From Sphingomonas sp. (GTDB lineage: Bacteria > Pseudomonadota > Alphaproteobacteria > Sphingomonadales > Sphingomonadaceae): 64,000 nt of DNA. The number at the start of each line of letters is the position of its first letter. Positions within the stretch are counted from its first letter, which is position 1. The translations under genes were made by a program, and so were the position numbers. Positions 61,076 through 64,000 of this stretch are shown piece by piece. The notes beneath the pieces are model-generated. The model searched no databases and was not told the origin of the DNA. It saw only the letters and a program-made list of their open reading frames with translations. The stretch covers positions 310,001 to 374,000 of the forward strand of contig NZ_JAFKMA010000001.1 in assembly GCF_017304635.1 (NCBI RefSeq), written 5' to 3'.

Positions 61076-61834
61076 CTACCCCCGCATCGCCCCGGTCAGC
61101 GGCTCGCTCGTCACCGGATAGTCGAGGTCGTCGGGGATGCAGAGGTGCGGCACGCCGTCGCGGTCTTCGGCGAACGGGGTGATCGTGCGGGGCGGGTGGG
61201 CGAGGGCGCGAGTGACGGCGTCGGCGTGGCTCGCATATTGCGCCAGGCGTTCGAGGTTGCGGCGAGTCGGGAAGATGACGTGGGCGCGGCCGGCGTCGCA
61301 TTCTGCCAGGACCTCCGCCGGGCTCGCCCAGAACAGGCGGACATTCTCGGTATCGTCGACGCTCGGCTCGGGCGCGCCGTCGGGCCAGGCGGCGAGGTAG
61401 AAGCGCGTGTCGAAGATCCGCATGTGCGCGTGCTGCGGCAGCCAGCGAGCGAACCAGGTCAGCGGCGACGGATCGAGCGACAGGCAGTGCGCGACGAGCA
61501 GCGCGCCCAGCGTCTCGCCGTCGTGCAGCCCGGCGCGGATCGCGGCGAGCGTGGCGGGGTCGGGTGCCGGTGTCAGGCCGATCGCGACGCCGGCTTCCTC
61601 GATCGTCTCGCGGATCGCGGCGATGCGGGCCGCCATGTCCTCGGGATCGCCGCCCATCGCTGCCGCCAGCGCATGGTCGCCGGGATCGACGCGACCGCCG
61701 GGAAAGACCAGCGCGCCGCCGGCGAAGACCATCGCCTTGGCACGCTCGACCATCAGGATGGCGGGTGCGGCGCCGGGGCGGTCGCGGATCAGGACGAGGG
61801 TCGCGGCAGGTATGGCGGGCTGGGGGGCGGTCAC
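61076..61834 (-). CDS. NUDIX hydrolase
   Basis: 252 aa from GTG 61834. The NUDIX box is split by a longer insertion: FPGGRVDPGDHALAAAMGGD, then IRETIEEAGVAIGL, which preserves REUxEExGU. This layout (large domain, FPGG...D) is like the NUDT7/NUDT19 branch that hydrolyses CoA and acyl-CoA. It may therefore act on CoA thioesters or nucleoside diphosphates. No signal peptide. It is transcribed alone, 241 bases after the S41 peptidase gene end, with a palindrome pair in the gap. Confidence 0.88.
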   Translation of the reverse strand: MTAPQPAIPAATLVLIRDRPGAAPAILMVERAKAMVFAGGALVFPGGRVDPGDHALAAAMGGDPEDMAARIAAIRETIEEAGVAIGLTPAPDPATLAAIRAGLHDGETLGALLVAHCLSLDPSPLTWFARWLPQHAHMRIFDTRFYLAAWPDGAPEPSVDDTENVRLFWASPAEVLAECDAGRAHVIFPTRRNLERLAQYASHADAVTRALAHPPRTITPFAEDRDGVPHLCIPDDLDYPVTSEPLTGAMRG

Positions 61835-61923
61835 GACGGTGATATGCGCGGGCGGGGCGGGATGCGCTAGGGGCGTGATGGTGTGTGGAGGGGGCTAGTT
61901 CATAAGGCTGGGATACTCCACAC

Positions 61924-62024
61924 CACCCCGGCGAAGGCCGGGGTCCAGGTGGGAAGGCTGCTGTAGTGGAGCGCAACGCGCATCACCGATGTCGCCCAAC
62001 TGGGCCCCGGCTTTCGCCGGGGTG
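61924..62024. repeat. Paired inverted palindromes (REP/BIME-like)
   Basis: Two 25-base units, 61924-61948 and 62000-62024, have palindromic cores (CCCCGGCGAAGGCCGGGG and CCCCGGCTTTCGCCGGGG). The second is the reverse complement of the first except for two bases. They are separated by 51 bases in the gene-free stretch between the NUDIX and S41 genes. The loop GCGAAGGC is the same as in the unit at 39.0 kb, though the stem differs. Confidence 0.8.
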
Positions 62025-62095
62025 GGGTTGCGGTTGGGGTATGCTGGCGAACCTATCAGCATGACTCGCATCAGGTTGGGGCCATCCGCCGCAAC

Positions 62096-63538
62096 CTAGA
62101 ACGACCCCGGCGTCTCGCGCTGCATCGTGGAGGGACGGTCGGGCATGACCAGTTGCTGCGGTTCGGCCTTCAGCGACAGGGTGCTGATCCCGCCGGAGCT
62201 GATCCTGGAGCAGACCTTGCCTTCGAGGAAATCGAGCGCCGACCGCACCGACGCCTCGCGCGCGTCGCCGAGCGGATAGGTGTAGTCGTCGCTCGCCGAG
62301 CAGCTCGCCTCCATGAATGGTGCGAGGCCGTCATAATAGGCGCCCTGATGCGCGCCGTTCTGCACCGCGAAGGCGATGACGCGGAGGCGATCGTCGCACG
62401 CCGACTTGTCGATCGCGACCTGGCCGACCGGCTTGCCATAGGTGTTGGTGCCGATCAGCGCGGCATTGGCGTGGAGGTAGGGGACGAAGCCGTTGATGAG
62501 GATCTCGCTTGCCGACGCGGTGCCGGTGGTGCCGATGAAGGCGATCTTCATCGCCCCGATCGATTGCGGCTGCTGCGTGAAGAAATGGCTGCTGTTGTTC
62601 GACGTCTTCTCCGGCCGGAAAGTCAGATACTCGAACGCGTCGGTCGATGCGCGATTGCCGCCGAGCAGGTCGCCGAACAGGTCGGCGATCGAGACCAGCC
62701 CGCCGCCATTGTAGCGCAGGTCGACGATCACGTTGGTGATGCCCTGCGCCTTGAACGTGGTGAAGGCGTCGCGCAGCGCGGGGTCGGCGGTGTTGATGAA
62801 GGTGCGCAGGTTGACGTAGCCGAACTTCTGCCCGCCATCGGTGATGATCTTCGCGCCATAGCGGCTGGAGACGGGCGTCAGCGAGTAATCGGTCTTGGTC
62901 ACGGTGACGGTCGAGGTGACGCCGCCGGTCACGACCTTCAGCACGCGCGCGGTGCCCGCGGTGCTGGGGCCGAGCGCGTCGACCACGCCCTGCGACCCCG
63001 ATGCCGCGATCAGGTCGCTGACGTTCTGCAGATTGCTGGCCGAAGTGCCGACCGCCAGGATCTCCGTCCCGCGGTCGATCCCGGCAGCGAGCGCGGGCGC
63101 GCCCTCGAACGCCTCGACCACGAACACGCGGCGGGCGGTCGTGTCGTAGGTCAGCCGCACCCCGAACCCCGCGCTCGACCCGCTGTTGTAATAGGCGTCC
63201 TCGGTGGCGATCGAGGTCAGGTAGGTGAAATAGCGGTCCTTGTGCTGCGCCCGCGCGGTCGCGGTCAGCGCGTCGATATAGTCGCTGACGGTGGTGTAGG
63301 GCGACGGATCGAGGTTGCTCGGCAGCGTGTCGGGGAACAGATACCATTCGTTGAGCACGCCCGCCGCCCAGTTCTGGCGGTCGCGGAGCGTGCAGCCCGC
63401 GGTCGGTGTGGGGGTCGGAGCCGCCCCGGTTGCGCCGGTGCCGGACGACGCGGTGGTCGACGATCCGCCGTCGCCACACGCGCTCATCATTGCCAGCGCG
63501 ACGATCGCGCTCACCGCCCGGTTGATCCTACGCTTCAC
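62096..63538 (-). CDS. S41 family (C-terminal processing-like) peptidase lipoprotein
   Basis: 480 aa from GTG 63538, with GGAGGGA six bases upstream. Lipoprotein signal ([13 protein letters not shown], Cys21), then a Gly/Ser/Thr/Pro-rich linker ([19 protein letters not shown]). A PDZ-like domain ([20 protein letters not shown]) precedes the S41 domain: [49 protein letters not shown] with the nucleophile Ser, and TYGKPVGQ with the catalytic Lys. It should be a periplasmic or outer-membrane serine protease. It is divergent from dinB. The substrate is unknown. Confidence 0.9.
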   Translation of the reverse strand: MKRRINRAVSAIVALAMMSACGDGGSSTTASSGTGATGAAPTPTPTAGCTLRDRQNWAAGVLNEWYLFPDTLPSNLDPSPYTTVSDYIDALTATARAQHKDRYFTYLTSIATEDAYYNSGSSAGFGVRLTYDTTARRVFVVEAFEGAPALAAGIDRGTEILAVGTSASNLQNVSDLIAASGSQGVVDALGPSTAGTARVLKVVTGGVTSTVTVTKTDYSLTPVSSRYGAKIITDGGQKFGYVNLRTFINTADPALRDAFTTFKAQGITNVIVDLRYNGGGLVSIADLFGDLLGGNRASTDAFEYLTFRPEKTSNNSSHFFTQQPQSIGAMKIAFIGTTGTASASEILINGFVPYLHANAALIGTNTYGKPVGQVAIDKSACDDRLRVIAFAVQNGAHQGAYYDGLAPFMEASCSASDDYTYPLGDAREASVRSALDFLEGKVCSRISSGGISTLSLKAEPQQLVMPDRPSTMQRETPGSF

Positions 63539-63648
63539 TGACCGTCCCTCCACGTCCCGTCCGCATCTGTATCGCTAAGCGTCGGCCAAGTCACGGGAAT
63601 CGATTGGCGATTGCCTGGCGCGGCGGGGCAGGGCAAGCCGGCCCCACG

Positions 63649-64000
63649 ATGACTCGCAAGATCATCCATATCGACATGGATGCGTTCTTCGCGTCGGTCG
63701 AACAGCGCGACGACCCGGCGTTGCGCGGGCGTCCGGTCGCGGTCGGCTCGGCCAGCGGGCGCGGCGTGGTCGCGGCGGCGAGCTACGAAGCGCGGGTGTT
63801 CGGTGTGCGGTCGGCGATGCCGTCGGTCACGGCGCTGCGGCGGTGCCCCGACCTGGTCTTCGTCCCGCACCGGTTTGACGTGTACCGCCAGGTCTCGCGC
63901 CAAATCCGCGACATCTTCGAGGACTATACTCCGCTGGTCGAGCCGCTGTCGCTGGACGAGGCGTATCTCGACGTGACCGCGAACCTGCGCGGCCTGCCGT
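63649..64000 (+). CDS. dinB: DNA polymerase IV (3' end outside window)
   Basis: The first 117 residues of a Y-family polymerase. [20 protein letters not shown] holds the metal-binding Asp residues, RGRPVAVG follows, and [10 protein letters not shown] carries the catalytic Asp-Glu pair, with [15 protein letters not shown] between them. It performs error-prone translesion synthesis. ATG at 63649 lies 110 bases from the divergent S41 gene; the preceding bases have no strong ribosome-binding site. No clear LexA-like palindrome was seen upstream. The gene is truncated only by the window edge. Confidence 0.93.
   Translation, partial: MTRKIIHIDMDAFFASVEQRDDPALRGRPVAVGSASGRGVVAAASYEARVFGVRSAMPSVTALRRCPDLVFVPHRFDVYRQVSRQIRDIFEDYTPLVEPLSLDEAYLDVTANLRGLP

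Noticed and set aside
62041-62095. Possible TPP-riboswitch-like segment (CATCAGGTTGGGG)
   Set aside because: It lies downstream, not upstream, of a gene on its strand, and the other conserved parts of a thiamine riboswitch are missing.

Overview
The window looks like a chromosomal segment of a Sphingomonas-type alphaproteobacterium (Sphingomonadaceae). The reasons are high GC, GumB/GumC-style export proteins, the alphaproteobacterial block dut-coa-ubiB-ubiE facing mutM-rpsT-dnaA, the secB / Tim44-mltA-smr divergon, and short palindromes of the kind common between sphingomonad genes. Species cannot be decided from the sequence alone. No rRNA, tRNA, CRISPR array, insertion sequence or prophage was recognised.

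Region 1 (1-29.5 kb) is an exopolysaccharide/capsule locus of the Wzx/Wzy type. Two plus-strand genes (a truncated glycosyltransferase and a GDP-mannose-dehydratase-like enzyme) converge on a nearly unbroken minus-strand run from 27,457 down to 1,327. That run holds a small membrane protein, an O-antigen ligase/polymerase-like protein, a membrane-anchored repeat protein, two AsnB-like amidotransferases, six sugar transferases, a heparinase-fold protein, a two-domain oxidoreductase, an acyltransferase, flippase (Wzx), polymerase (Wzy), outer-membrane export lipoprotein (Wza/GumB), a chain-length determinant with tyrosine kinase (Wzc/GumC) and two methyltransferases. Seven junctions are 4-base ATGA/GTGA overlaps, which implies co-translation. 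A PDZ-M48 peptidase and a PPP-type phosphatase lie just beyond the head of the run. Base composition visibly shifts to higher GC near 29.5 kb.

Region 2 (29.5-32.7 kb) makes sugar nucleotides: UDP-glucuronate 4-epimerase, UDP-GlcNAc 2-epimerase and GalU. These could supply GalA, ManNAc(A) and Glc to the locus. The uronic acids are plausible substrates for the two amidotransferases.

Region 3 (32.6-48.2 kb) is housekeeping: a MoeB/ThiF enzyme, dUTPase, separate CoaC and CoaB genes (usually one fused gene), a membrane protein, UbiB, UbiE, MutM, ribosomal protein S20, DnaA, TrpS, MurJ, SecB, and a Tim44-like/MltA/Smr operon.

Region 4 (48.3-64 kb) is mixed: a membrane GGDEF-EAL protein, aconitase A, a terminase-like HTH protein, a Tat-exported GH28 hydrolase, three envelope proteins (a lipoprotein of unknown role, a Cu/Zn superoxide dismutase lipoprotein, a DUF2939 protein), ThpR, a Bax-inhibitor-1-like membrane protein, two conserved proteins of unknown function, an SDR, a NUDIX hydrolase, an S41 peptidase lipoprotein and the start of dinB, which runs off the window.

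The most notable points are the coupled polysaccharide operon with two AsnB homologues that both lack the usual synthetase Glu, a cytoplasmic heparinase-fold protein paired with a fused dehydrogenase, a small two-hydrophobic-segment protein at the operon head, the split coaC/coaB pair, and a family of paired palindromes in three intergenic gaps.
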